A stretch of DNA of 64,000 bases from Streptomyces anulatus. GTDB lineage: Bacteria; Actinomycetota; Actinomycetes; Streptomycetales; Streptomycetaceae. This document shows positions 1 through 7,235 of this stretch, one piece after another. Both the position numbers and the translations under genes were made by a program. The notes below the pieces were generated by a model. It saw only the letters and a list, made by a program, of their open reading frames with translations, ran no database searches and was not told the DNA's origin. Every line of letters starts with the position of its first letter. Within the stretch, counting starts at the first letter, position 1. The DNA lies in contig NZ_BMVK01000004.1 in NCBI RefSeq assembly GCF_014650675.1, positions 425,880 to 489,879 on the forward strand, given 5' to 3'.

Positions 1-32
1 CCCGCCGGTCACGCGGCGCCGGGCGGGGCCGT

Positions 33-950
33 TCAGACGGCTCCGCCCGCGCCTCCTCCGGCACCCGAAGCGGCCTTGATCCCTCGGGTGATGTCGTCCA
101 GGACGGACAGCTTCGGCGCGTCCTTGTTGACGTCGAACCCGGACCGGACCACGACGAGCATGTCCTTGGAGGTGGGGGAGGGGAACACCAGCGATTCCAC
201 GTAGCCGTCGTCGCCCTTCTCCGTCACCACCTTCCAGCGCACGACATAGCCCTTGCCGCCCGCCACCGTGACGGCTTCGGACTTCAGCTCATCGTGCGAG
301 GAGATCTTCCCGTAGCTCTTACCGCCGTAGGACTCCTGGGCGTTGAGGGCGATGTCCTTCTTCGCCGCCTCCTCGGGCGTCCCCGCGGTGAGCTTCATGG
401 CAGCGGCCGGGGCGGAGAACACCCCGCCGCGCACGCAGGTCTCGGCGGTGTCGCCGGGGCACGCGTGCTCACCCGTCGTCAGCCCGGCGCCGACCGCCCC
501 GGATGTTCCCTTCCACCCCTTGGGAACCGGCAGGCTGATCCCTGCGGCCAGGTCGGTGGCGAAGCCCGGCTCGGTCGGCGGGAGCTGTCCACCGGGCCCC
601 TGACCGTCGCCGTTCTCCCCGCCGTTGCCCTCGCCGCCCTTTTCACCGTCCTTCTCGCCGCCGTCCGGTGCGCCCGGCGGATCAGGGACGGCGGACGGCG
701 AGGAGGCCGCCGTGCCGGGCGGGCCGCCGCCGTCCTCGCCCAGCAGATACACCCCGCCCCCGATGGCGGCGAGCACCACCGCGCCGACCGTCACACCGAC
801 GCCGATGCGGATCCCGCGGCGGCGTGCCGCGCCGGGCGACGCGCGGACATGGCCGGTCCACTGCGCTCCGTCCCACCAGCGTTCCTGAGCGGGGCCATTG
901 CCTGAGTACCCGGGGTCTGGATGCCAGCCGGGCGGGGTCATCTGGGTCAC
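33..950 (-). CDS. DUF2510 membrane-anchored protein
   Basis: The protein has 305 residues. The N-terminus carries the Trp-rich DUF2510 signature (PPGWHPDPG, then RWWDGAQWT) common in actinobacterial membrane proteins. One membrane helix follows at about residues 49-71, then a Gly/Glu/Asp-rich linker and a roughly 170-residue extracytoplasmic domain that contains cysteines and resembles no enzyme I recognise. The start is GTG at 950; an ATG at 941 also fits, but the longer N-terminus matches the usual MxQxTPPGW form. It lies about 70 bp downstream of the response regulator gene on the same strand, so it may be co-transcribed with, or a target of, that two-component system. Function is unknown. 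Confidence 0.8.
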   Translation of the reverse strand: MTQMTPPGWHPDPGYSGNGPAQERWWDGAQWTGHVRASPGAARRRGIRIGVGVTVGAVVLAAIGGGVYLLGEDGGGPPGTAASSPSAVPDPPGAPDGGEKDGEKGGEGNGGENGDGQGPGGQLPPTEPGFATDLAAGISLPVPKGWKGTSGAVGAGLTTGEHACPGDTAETCVRGGVFSAPAAAMKLTAGTPEEAAKKDIALNAQESYGGKSYGKISSHDELKSEAVTVAGGKGYVVRWKVVTEKGDDGYVESLVFPSPTSKDMLVVVRSGFDVNKDAPKLSVLDDITRGIKAASGAGGGAGGAV

Positions 951-1020
951 GGGGGCACCCTATGCGGACCGGGTGAGAATCACATGAACTGCCCGCGCCC
1001 CCGACCCCGACCCCGCGGGG

Positions 1021-1719
1021 TCAGGGTTCGATCAGCCCGGCGCGGATCGCGTAGCGGGTGAGCTCCAGGCGGTCGCGCAGGCCGAGCTTCTGGAGCAGGT
1101 TGGCGCGGTGCCGCTCCACGGTCTTGACGCTGATGACGAGCAGCTCGGCGATCTCCTTCGAGGAGTGGCCCTCGGCGACCAGCTTGAGGATCTCCTCCTC
1201 GCGCTCCGTGATGGCCCGCGCCGGCAGGTCCTCGCCGTCCTTGGCCCGGTCGAGGAAGTTGCGGATGAGGGCGGTCACCGCGCCCGGGTAGAGGAACGGC
1301 TCGTCGCGCATCGCCGCCCGGCAGGCCTCCACCAGGTCCCGGTCCGCGACCGACTTGAGGACGTACCCGGCCGCCCCCGCCTTCAACGCCTCGAAGAAGT
1401 ACTGCTCGTTGTCGTACATCGTGAGCATCAGGATGCGCAGACCGGGCATGACCCGGGACAGCTCGCGCGCCGCCTGGAGGCCGGTCAGGCGGGGCATCGC
1501 GATATCCAGGATGACCAGGTCGGGCCGTTCGGCGCGGGCCATCTCGATGGCCTCGGCGCCGTCGCCGGCCTCGGCGACGACCGTCAGGTCCGGTTCGCCG
1601 TCGAGGATCAGCCGGACCCCGCGACGCACGAGGGCGTGGTCGTCGGCCAGCAGGATGCGGGTCGGTGCGGTCGCGCCCCTGGAAGGCGTGGCGATGGACG
1701 GTGAGGTGGGCATGGTCAC
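1021..1719 (-). CDS. NarL/LuxR-family response regulator
   Basis: The protein has 232 residues: a receiver domain (about 20-140) with the acidic pair in LLADDH, the phospho-acceptor Asp72 in LVILDIAMP and the Lys in AGYVLKS, then a LuxR/GerE helix-turn-helix at about 165-228 (TEREEEILKLVAEGHSSKEI, SVKTVERHR). It binds DNA after phosphorylation by the adjacent kinase. The start is taken as GTG 1719, which overlaps the kinase stop by 4 bp (GTGA) and implies translational coupling; an ATG at 1713 is the alternative. The signal and targets cannot be read from sequence. Confidence 0.93.
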   Translation of the reverse strand: MTMPTSPSIATPSRGATAPTRILLADDHALVRRGVRLILDGEPDLTVVAEAGDGAEAIEMARAERPDLVILDIAMPRLTGLQAARELSRVMPGLRILMLTMYDNEQYFFEALKAGAAGYVLKSVADRDLVEACRAAMRDEPFLYPGAVTALIRNFLDRAKDGEDLPARAITEREEEILKLVAEGHSSKEIAELLVISVKTVERHRANLLQKLGLRDRLELTRYAIRAGLIEP

Positions 1720-2804
1720 TTGCTTCCGTTCGGGACGGGCACATCGAGACGTACTTCGGTGCCGCCCTGCGGACCCGGACCGAGGGAGACCTCGGCCCCG
1801 ATCAGCAGAGCGCGTTCGCGCATACCGCGCAGGCCCGCCCCCTCCTGGGCGTCCCCGAGGCCGCGGCCGTCGTCGCGGATGCGCAGTTCCACTCCGCCGG
1901 GGCTGCGCCGCAGCGAGAGTTCGAGCCGGGTGGCGCGGGCGTGCCGGACCGTGTTGGTGAGGGCTTCCTGCGCGATCCGGTAGACGACCAGTTCGGCCTC
2001 GGCGCCCAACTCGGGCAGGTCCTTTCCCATCCGGCGGCGGATCGTCAGCCCGTCCGGCGTCGGCGTCTCGGTGATCAGCGCCGTCAGCGCGCTCACCAGG
2101 CCCAGTTCCTCCAGCACCCCGGGTCGCAGCCTGCGCGCGATCCGGCGGATCTCGTCGAGCGACCCCCGGGTGATCTCCTGGACCTGGCGCAACTCCCCGC
2201 GCAGCGGCTCCGGGGCGTGATCGGCGACCCGCTTCAGCTCCAGCAGCACCGCGGTCAGCGTCTGCCCGACCTCGTCGTGCAGCTCCTGCGCCACACGGCG
2301 GCGCTCGGCCTCCTGCGCGGAGAGGGCGCGGGCGCTGCTGGTGGCGCGCTCGGCCTCCAGCCGGTCCAGCATCGTGTTGAACGTCTCGATCAGCGCGGCG
2401 ATCTCACCGTGCCCCGCGACCTCGGGGCGCGGGCTCGGACGCAGCAGATCGGTGGTCGTCATCGCACGGGTGACCCGCTGGAGCGGGAAGAGGCCGAGCC
2501 GGAGCAGGGCCGCGTTGGCCGCGAGCATGAAGGCGATCCCGCCGGTCAGGATCATGGCCTCGGTCAGCAGGACCGGGGTGGAGATGGTGATGGGCCCGAG
2601 CAGCAGCAGGGCGCCGGCCGCTACCAGCACGGCGGCATTGAGCAGGAAGATCCGCCAGAACAGGGACAAGGTCGAACGGCTCCTTCGGAGGTCGGGTCGT
2701 GCGGGCGCGCTGACAGCCTCCACTATCGCCGCTGCGCGGGGCCGGGGACGGCCGTCGACGCCCGGACCTGCCCCTGCGGCACCGCACGCGCGCCCCGTCT
2801 GCAT
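1716..2804 (-). CDS. Membrane sensor histidine kinase (HisKA_3 type)
   Basis: This is the partner kinase of the downstream regulator. From ATG 2804 it has 362 residues. Two membrane helices (about 50-72 and 80-105) flank a very short outer loop, followed by a HAMP-like linker (PLQRVTRAM), a HisKA_3 dimerisation helix with the phospho-acceptor His176 in AQELHDEVGQ, and a HATPase_c domain with the N box (AQEALTNTVRHA) and G box (RDDGRGLGD). Because the outer loop is so short, the signal is probably sensed within or near the membrane. The open frame extends much further upstream but would cross the oppositely transcribed DUF3040 gene. ATG 2804 has a G-rich sequence just upstream; GTG 2723, just before the first helix, is also possible. 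Confidence 0.88.
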   Translation of the reverse strand: MQTGRACGAAGAGPGVDGRPRPRAAAIVEAVSAPARPDLRRSRSTLSLFWRIFLLNAAVLVAAGALLLLGPITISTPVLLTEAMILTGGIAFMLAANAALLRLGLFPLQRVTRAMTTTDLLRPSPRPEVAGHGEIAALIETFNTMLDRLEAERATSSARALSAQEAERRRVAQELHDEVGQTLTAVLLELKRVADHAPEPLRGELRQVQEITRGSLDEIRRIARRLRPGVLEELGLVSALTALITETPTPDGLTIRRRMGKDLPELGAEAELVVYRIAQEALTNTVRHARATRLELSLRRSPGGVELRIRDDGRGLGDAQEGAGLRGMRERALLIGAEVSLGPGPQGGTEVRLDVPVPNGSK

Positions 2805-2962
2805 GGTGCGCACCCCCGGATATGGGTGCTGTCCCCGATGGTCCCCGGAGGCCTTCCCCGACGACCATGAGGCCAGGGCCCCGGGGGGCCCTGCCCCGTG
2901 CCGCACGGCGGGGGCCGGGGCTTCCGGAGCCGAGAGGGCTTCCGTACCGGGAGGGAGACACC

Positions 2963-3250
2963 ATGCCCACGTACGACGAGCGGCTGCGCGACCTGGAGGA
3001 GCAGCTGCGCCACGACGACCCCGGGTTCGCCGAGGCGATGTCCGGCGGGACTCCGCGCAGCCCGCGCGAGTACCGCCGCCGCACCGCCTGGCTGTGGCTC
3101 GCCGTCGGGCTCGCCGCACTGGGCACCGGCATCGCCGTGGGCCACGGTCTCCTGATCGCCGCGGGTCTGGTCGTGTCCGGAGCGGCGGCCCACCTCTTCG
3201 ACCCGCAGCGCGGACGCCTGCACGGACGGGACATCCCCAGCACCCGCTGA
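2963..3250 (+). CDS. DUF3040 small membrane protein
   Basis: The protein has 95 residues. It opens with a charged amphipathic segment (YDERLRDLEEQLRHDDPGF) typical of DUF3040 proteins, and two adjacent membrane helices occupy about residues 38-75. A strong ribosome-binding site (GGGAGGGAGA) lies just before ATG 2963. It is divergent from the histidine kinase, so the two share an upstream region of about 160 bp. DUF3040 proteins are common in Streptomyces; the molecular role is unknown. Confidence 0.85.
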   Translation: MPTYDERLRDLEEQLRHDDPGFAEAMSGGTPRSPREYRRRTAWLWLAVGLAALGTGIAVGHGLLIAAGLVVSGAAAHLFDPQRGRLHGRDIPSTR

Positions 3251-3277
3251 CCCGCGTCCCTGCTGCCGTCTCCCGTG

Positions 3278-3308
3278 GGATCGGACCACCTGCTCTGAGG
3301 TCGGACCA
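3278..3308. promoter_or_regulatory. Putative lutR autoregulatory operator pair
   Basis: TCGGACCAC occurs twice, at 3281-3289 and 3301-3309, exactly 20 bp apart (about two helical turns). The second copy belongs to AGGTCGGACCA (3298-3308), which is close to the TGGTCNGACCA palindrome found before lutA. This places FadR/LutR-type sites directly upstream of the GntR gene and suggests autoregulation. This is inference from motif similarity. Confidence 0.5.
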
Positions 3309-3332
3309 CATGCCCGGTGTGACATAGGCTGC

Positions 3333-3354
3333 ATGTCCGGATCATGTCCGGATC
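3333..3354. repeat. Tandem 11-bp direct repeat upstream of the GntR gene
   Basis: ATGTCCGGATC is repeated head-to-tail twice with no gap, 22-44 bp before the regulator start codon. It contains the palindrome TCCGGA and could be a second binding element in the leader or a replication slip. No function can be assigned. Confidence 0.5.
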
Positions 3355-3376
3355 CGGCCGAGGCAGGGAGTGACGG

Positions 3377-4108
3377 ATGCCCGTCGAATGGCAGCCCGTG
3401 CGGCAGTCCCGCACCCATGAGCTCGTGCTCCGCAGCATCGAGGAACGGGTCTTCGCCGGGGAGCTCCGCGCCGGTGACCGGCTGCCGCCCGAACGGGAAC
3501 TGGCTCCGGTGCTCGGCGTCAGCCGCTCCGCCCTGCGCGAGGCGCTCCGGGTGCTGGAGACCATCGGGGTCCTGGTGGCCCAGCCCGGCCGGGGACCCGA
3601 CGCCGGGGCCCGCATCGTGCGCAACCCGGACGACGCCCTGGGCCGGCTGCTCCGTCTCCACTTCGCCCTCGGCAGCTACAGCCTCCAGGACGTTCTGGAG
3701 GCCCGGGTGGTCCTGGAGCGGTCCAGCTTCGAGGCCGCCGCCTGCCACGCACCGCCCGAGGATCTCGACGAGGCGGCGGAGCTGGTGGCGGGCATGGCGG
3801 AGCCGGGCATCGGGGTGAGCGGCTTCAACGATCTGGACACCCGCTTCCATGTGCTCGTCGCCCGCAGCTCCGGCAACGCCCTGACGTCCACGCTCACCTC
3901 CGCCGTACGCGAGTCCGTACGGCCGTTGATCCTGCGCGCCCTGGAAGCCGCCGAGGACTGGCCGGCCACCGCTCGCGCCCTCAACGCCGAGCACGAGGCC
4001 CTCCTCGCACTGGTGCGGGAAGGGCGGGGCGGGGAGGCCGCGGACCTGGTGGAGCGGCATATCCGGGGACTGCACGGCACGCTGGTGGAGGGGCCCATCA
4101 CGCCGTAG
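3377..4108 (+). CDS. lutR: GntR/FCD-family regulator of lactate utilisation
   Basis: The protein has 243 residues: an N-terminal winged helix (about 14-75; PPERELAPVLGVSRSALREA) and an all-helical FCD effector domain (about 100-225). The FCD metal/ligand residues are visible as Asp and His in DTRFHVL, His in AEHEALL and His in VERHIRGL. FCD proteins of this group (LutR/LldR/FadR) bind short palindromes of the TGGTnnnACCA type and release on binding a carboxylate such as lactate. The next genes are lutABC, preceded by a perfect palindrome of that type, so this is most likely their repressor. The assignment to lactate rests on context. Confidence 0.88.
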   Translation: MPVEWQPVRQSRTHELVLRSIEERVFAGELRAGDRLPPERELAPVLGVSRSALREALRVLETIGVLVAQPGRGPDAGARIVRNPDDALGRLLRLHFALGSYSLQDVLEARVVLERSSFEAAACHAPPEDLDEAAELVAGMAEPGIGVSGFNDLDTRFHVLVARSSGNALTSTLTSAVRESVRPLILRALEAAEDWPATARALNAEHEALLALVREGRGGEAADLVERHIRGLHGTLVEGPITP

Positions 4109-4203
4109 GACCCCGAGCGGGCCCCGTACGGCACCCACCGGCAGGCGTTGCGCGCCGCGTGCGACGCGTATCGCGGACGTTCCCTTCGAGGGCCTGCGCC
4201 TAG

Positions 4204-4218
4204 TATGGTCCGACCATA
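4204..4218. promoter_or_regulatory. LutR-type operator before lutA
   Basis: TATGGTCCGACCATA is a perfect palindrome with 7-bp arms around one central base. It contains the TGGTnnGACCA core bound by FadR/LutR-type FCD regulators. It lies about 64 bp before the lutA start and downstream of the regulator gene, placed to control lutABC. Confidence 0.8.
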
Positions 4219-4281
4219 GAAACCTCATAGTGAAACGCGACGGACACCGACCGCCGCGAAGAACCCGACCGGGGAGGCCCC

Positions 4282-5049
4282 ATGCGCATCGGACTCTTCG
4301 CCACCTGTCTGGGAGACACGCTCTTCCCCGACGCGGTGAAGGCAACCGCGATCCTGCTCACGCGCCTGGGCCACGACGTGGTGTTCCCGCCGGGCCAGAC
4401 CTGCTGCGGGCAGATGCACATCAACACCGGCTACCAGCGCGAACCCGTGCCCCTGGTACGCAACTTCGCGGCCGGGTTCGGCGACGCCTCGATCGAGGCG
4501 GTCGTGATGCCGTCGGGCTCGTGCGCCGGTTCCGTCCGGCACCAGCACCGGATCGTCGCCGACCGCTACGGGGACGCCGCACTCCGCGCCGGAGTGGACG
4601 CCGTCGCGGCGAAGACGTACGAGCTCTCCGAACTCCTCGTGGACGTCCTCGGCGTCACCCGGGTCGGTGCGTACTTCCCGCACCGGGTGACGTACCACCC
4701 CACCTGCCACTCGCTGCGGATGCTCCGGGTCGGCGACAAACCCCTCCGGCTCCTGCGCGAGGTCGAAGGGGTCGACCTCGTCGAGCTGCCGGGGGCCGAC
4801 TCCTGCTGCGGATTCGGCGGCACCTTCGCGCTCAAGAACGCCGAGACGTCCACCGCGATGCTCCACGACAAGACGGCGAGCATCGCGGCCACCGGGGCGG
4901 AGGTGTGCACCGCCGGGGACTCCTCCTGCCTGATGCACATCGGCGGCGGGCTCTCCCGGATCCGGTCCGGGACCCGCACCCTGCACCTCGCCCGGATCCT
5001 CGCCGCGACCCGTACCACGCCCGACGTCCTGACGGAGGCCTCCGTATGA
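4282..5049 (+). CDS. lutA: Lactate utilisation protein A (CCG-domain Fe-S subunit)
   Basis: The protein has 255 residues with two cysteine-rich CCG modules (QTCCGQMH near the N-terminus and DSCCGFGG in the C-terminal half), as in LutA/YkgE and the heterodisulfide reductase subunit family. LutA, LutB and LutC together form an Fe-S L-lactate dehydrogenase that passes electrons to the respiratory chain. The length is normal for the family. A purine-rich sequence (GGGGAGG) precedes ATG 4282. The stop overlaps the lutB start by 4 bp (ATGA), so the subunits are translationally coupled. Confidence 0.93.
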   Translation: MRIGLFATCLGDTLFPDAVKATAILLTRLGHDVVFPPGQTCCGQMHINTGYQREPVPLVRNFAAGFGDASIEAVVMPSGSCAGSVRHQHRIVADRYGDAALRAGVDAVAAKTYELSELLVDVLGVTRVGAYFPHRVTYHPTCHSLRMLRVGDKPLRLLREVEGVDLVELPGADSCCGFGGTFALKNAETSTAMLHDKTASIAATGAEVCTAGDSSCLMHIGGGLSRIRSGTRTLHLARILAATRTTPDVLTEASV

Positions 5050-6602
5050 GCACGTTCCTCGGCATGCCCGCCCCGCCGCCCCGCTCCCCGTACGGCACCG
5101 GCAACCTCCGCGGCGACAAGGCCTTTCCCCGCGCCGCCCACGATGGACTGGGCGACGACCAACTCCGCCGCAACCTCGGCCGGGCCACCGGCACCATCCG
5201 CGCCAAACGTCTGAACGTCACCGGCGAACTGCCCGACTGGGAGGCCCTGCGGGACGCGGGCTCCGCCATCAAGACCGACGCCATGAACCGGCTGCCCGAA
5301 CTGCTCGAACAACTGGAGCGCAAGGTCACCGAGCGCGGCGGCACCGTGCACTGGGCGCGCGACGCCGCCGAGGCCAACGAGATCGTCGCCGGGCTCGTGA
5401 GGGCCGCGGGCAGCGACGAGGTCATCAAGGTCAAGTCAATGGCCACCCAGGAGACCGGACTCAACGAACACCTGGAGTCCGTCGGCATCACCCCGCACGA
5501 GACCGACCTCGCCGAACTCATCGTGCAGCTCGCCCACGACAGGCCCTCGCACATCCTGGTGCCCGCGATCCACCGCAACCGGGACGAGATCCGGCAGATC
5601 TTCCTCGACGGGATCCCCGGCGTCGACCCGGATCTGGACAACGTCCCCGCCCACCTCGCCGCCGCCGCCCGCCGCTACCTCCGCGAGAAGTTCCTCTCCA
5701 CGAAGGTCGCCGTCTCCGGCGCCAACTTCGGTGTCGCGGAGACCGGCACGCTCGCCGTCGTCGAGTCCGAGGGCAACGGACGCATGTGCCTGACCCTGCC
5801 CGAGACGCTCATCACCGTGATGGGCATCGAGAAGGTGATTCCGCGCTACCAGGACCTGGAGGTCTTCCTCCAGCTCCTGCCCCGCTCCTCCACAGGGGAG
5901 CGGATGAACCCCTACACCTCGCTGTGGACCGGAGTGACGCCCGGCGACGGTCCGCAGGACTTCCACCTGATCCTCCTCGACAACGGCCGCACCGCCGCCC
6001 TCGCCGACGCGATCGGACGCGCGGCCCTCAACTGCATCCGCTGCTCCGCCTGCCTCAACGTCTGTCCGGTGTACGAGCGGACCGGCGGTCACGCCTACGG
6101 GTCGACCTACCCCGGACCCATCGGCGCCGTCCTCACTCCGCAACTGGCGGGAATGCACGCGGCGAAGGACGACCCGAACAGCTCCCTGCCGTACGCCTCC
6201 AGCCTCTGCGGGGCCTGCTTCGACGCCTGCCCCGTGAAGATCGATATCCCGTCGCTGCTGGTGGAGTTGCGCCACCAGCACACCGAACAGACCGGCGTCA
6301 CACCGGAGAAGCTGGCGATGAGGGCGGCCGCCGCCGTGATGCGCCGCCCGGGCCTGTACACCGCGGCGCAGAAGGCGTCCGGGCTCGGCCGCGTCATCGC
6401 GGGGCGCGACGGCGTCATCGGGCGGCTGCCCCCACCGCTCAGCGGCTGGAGCGACAGCCGTGACACCCCGGCCCCGCCCCGGGAGACCTTCCGCTCCTGG
6501 TTCGTCTCCGACGAGGGCACGGCCGCCCTGCGGGCCGCGGCCGCCGAACACGACGCCGCGACCACCACCGGCGGCGAGCACGACGAGGAGGACGCGACAT
6601 GA
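5046..6602 (+). CDS. lutB: Lactate utilisation protein B (ferredoxin-like Fe-S subunit)
   Basis: The protein has 518 residues. The N-terminal two thirds is a LUD domain with conserved KSMATQE and NFGVAETG motifs. Next comes a double ferredoxin module: Cys330, Cys333, Cys336 and Cys340 in CIRCSACLNVCPVY, and Cys388, Cys391 and Cys395 in CGACFDACPVK, enough for two 4Fe-4S clusters. The C-terminus is an Arg/Ala-rich tail. It is the electron-transfer subunit of the LutABC L-lactate oxidising complex. The start overlaps the lutA stop and the stop overlaps the lutC start (both ATGA). Confidence 0.94.
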   Translation: MSTFLGMPAPPPRSPYGTGNLRGDKAFPRAAHDGLGDDQLRRNLGRATGTIRAKRLNVTGELPDWEALRDAGSAIKTDAMNRLPELLEQLERKVTERGGTVHWARDAAEANEIVAGLVRAAGSDEVIKVKSMATQETGLNEHLESVGITPHETDLAELIVQLAHDRPSHILVPAIHRNRDEIRQIFLDGIPGVDPDLDNVPAHLAAAARRYLREKFLSTKVAVSGANFGVAETGTLAVVESEGNGRMCLTLPETLITVMGIEKVIPRYQDLEVFLQLLPRSSTGERMNPYTSLWTGVTPGDGPQDFHLILLDNGRTAALADAIGRAALNCIRCSACLNVCPVYERTGGHAYGSTYPGPIGAVLTPQLAGMHAAKDDPNSSLPYASSLCGACFDACPVKIDIPSLLVELRHQHTEQTGVTPEKLAMRAAAAVMRRPGLYTAAQKASGLGRVIAGRDGVIGRLPPPLSGWSDSRDTPAPPRETFRSWFVSDEGTAALRAAAAEHDAATTTGGEHDEEDAT

Positions 6603-7231
6603 ACAGTGCCCGCGAGACCGTGCTGGGCCGGATCCGCGACGCCCTCGCGCTGGCCCCGACACCCGCCGTCGTCGTCCCGCGCGACTACCGCACCGGCCGC
6701 GCCCTGCCCGACGACGAACGCCTCGCCCTGTTCACCGACCGGCTCCTCGACTACAAGGCGCGGGTGCACCCCTGCACGGCCGGCCGCACCGCCGAGGTCG
6801 TCGGCGACGTCCTGCGGGAGCACGGCGTCCGCCGCATCGGCGTGCCGGCCGGGCTGGACGCGCGCTGGCTCGCCCGGTACGACGGTGAGGTGCGGCAGGA
6901 CGGCGCCGATGTCCCGCACACACATCTCGACGCCCTGGACGCGGTGGTGACGGCATCGGCCGTCGGCTGCGCCGAGACCGGCACGATCTTCCTGGACGGT
7001 TCGCCCGGCCAGGGCCGCCGGGCACTGTCCCTCGTCCCCGATCTGCACCTCTGCGTGGTGGACCTCTCCGCCGTCGAGGCGGGAGTGCCCGAGGCGGTGG
7101 CCCGCCTGGCGCCCGAACGGCCGACGACGCTGATCAGCGGCCCGTCCGCCACGTCCGACATCGAGCTGGAGCGGGTGGAGGGCGTGCACGGGCCCCGGAC
7201 GCTGGTGGTGGTGATCCGTACGGACGCGTAG
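6599..7231 (+). CDS. lutC: Lactate utilisation protein C (LUD domain)
   Basis: The protein has 210 residues and is a single LUD (DUF162) domain, recognisable from ASAVGCAETGTIFLD and SGPSATSDIELERVEGVHGP near the C-terminus. It is the third subunit of the LutABC L-lactate oxidation complex. The start overlaps the lutB stop. Only 4 bp separate its stop from the convergent DUF2264 gene, with no obvious hairpin between them, so transcription from the two sides may collide. Confidence 0.92.
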   Translation: MNSARETVLGRIRDALALAPTPAVVVPRDYRTGRALPDDERLALFTDRLLDYKARVHPCTAGRTAEVVGDVLREHGVRRIGVPAGLDARWLARYDGEVRQDGADVPHTHLDALDAVVTASAVGCAETGTIFLDGSPGQGRRALSLVPDLHLCVVDLSAVEAGVPEAVARLAPERPTTLISGPSATSDIELERVEGVHGPRTLVVVIRTDA

Positions 7232-7235
7232 CGCC

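Noticed and set aside
2805..3311. Upstream extension of the histidine kinase to 3311
   Set aside because: It would run across the oppositely oriented DUF3040 gene, which has a strong ribosome-binding site, and the extra residues are Arg/Gly/Ala-rich without pattern.
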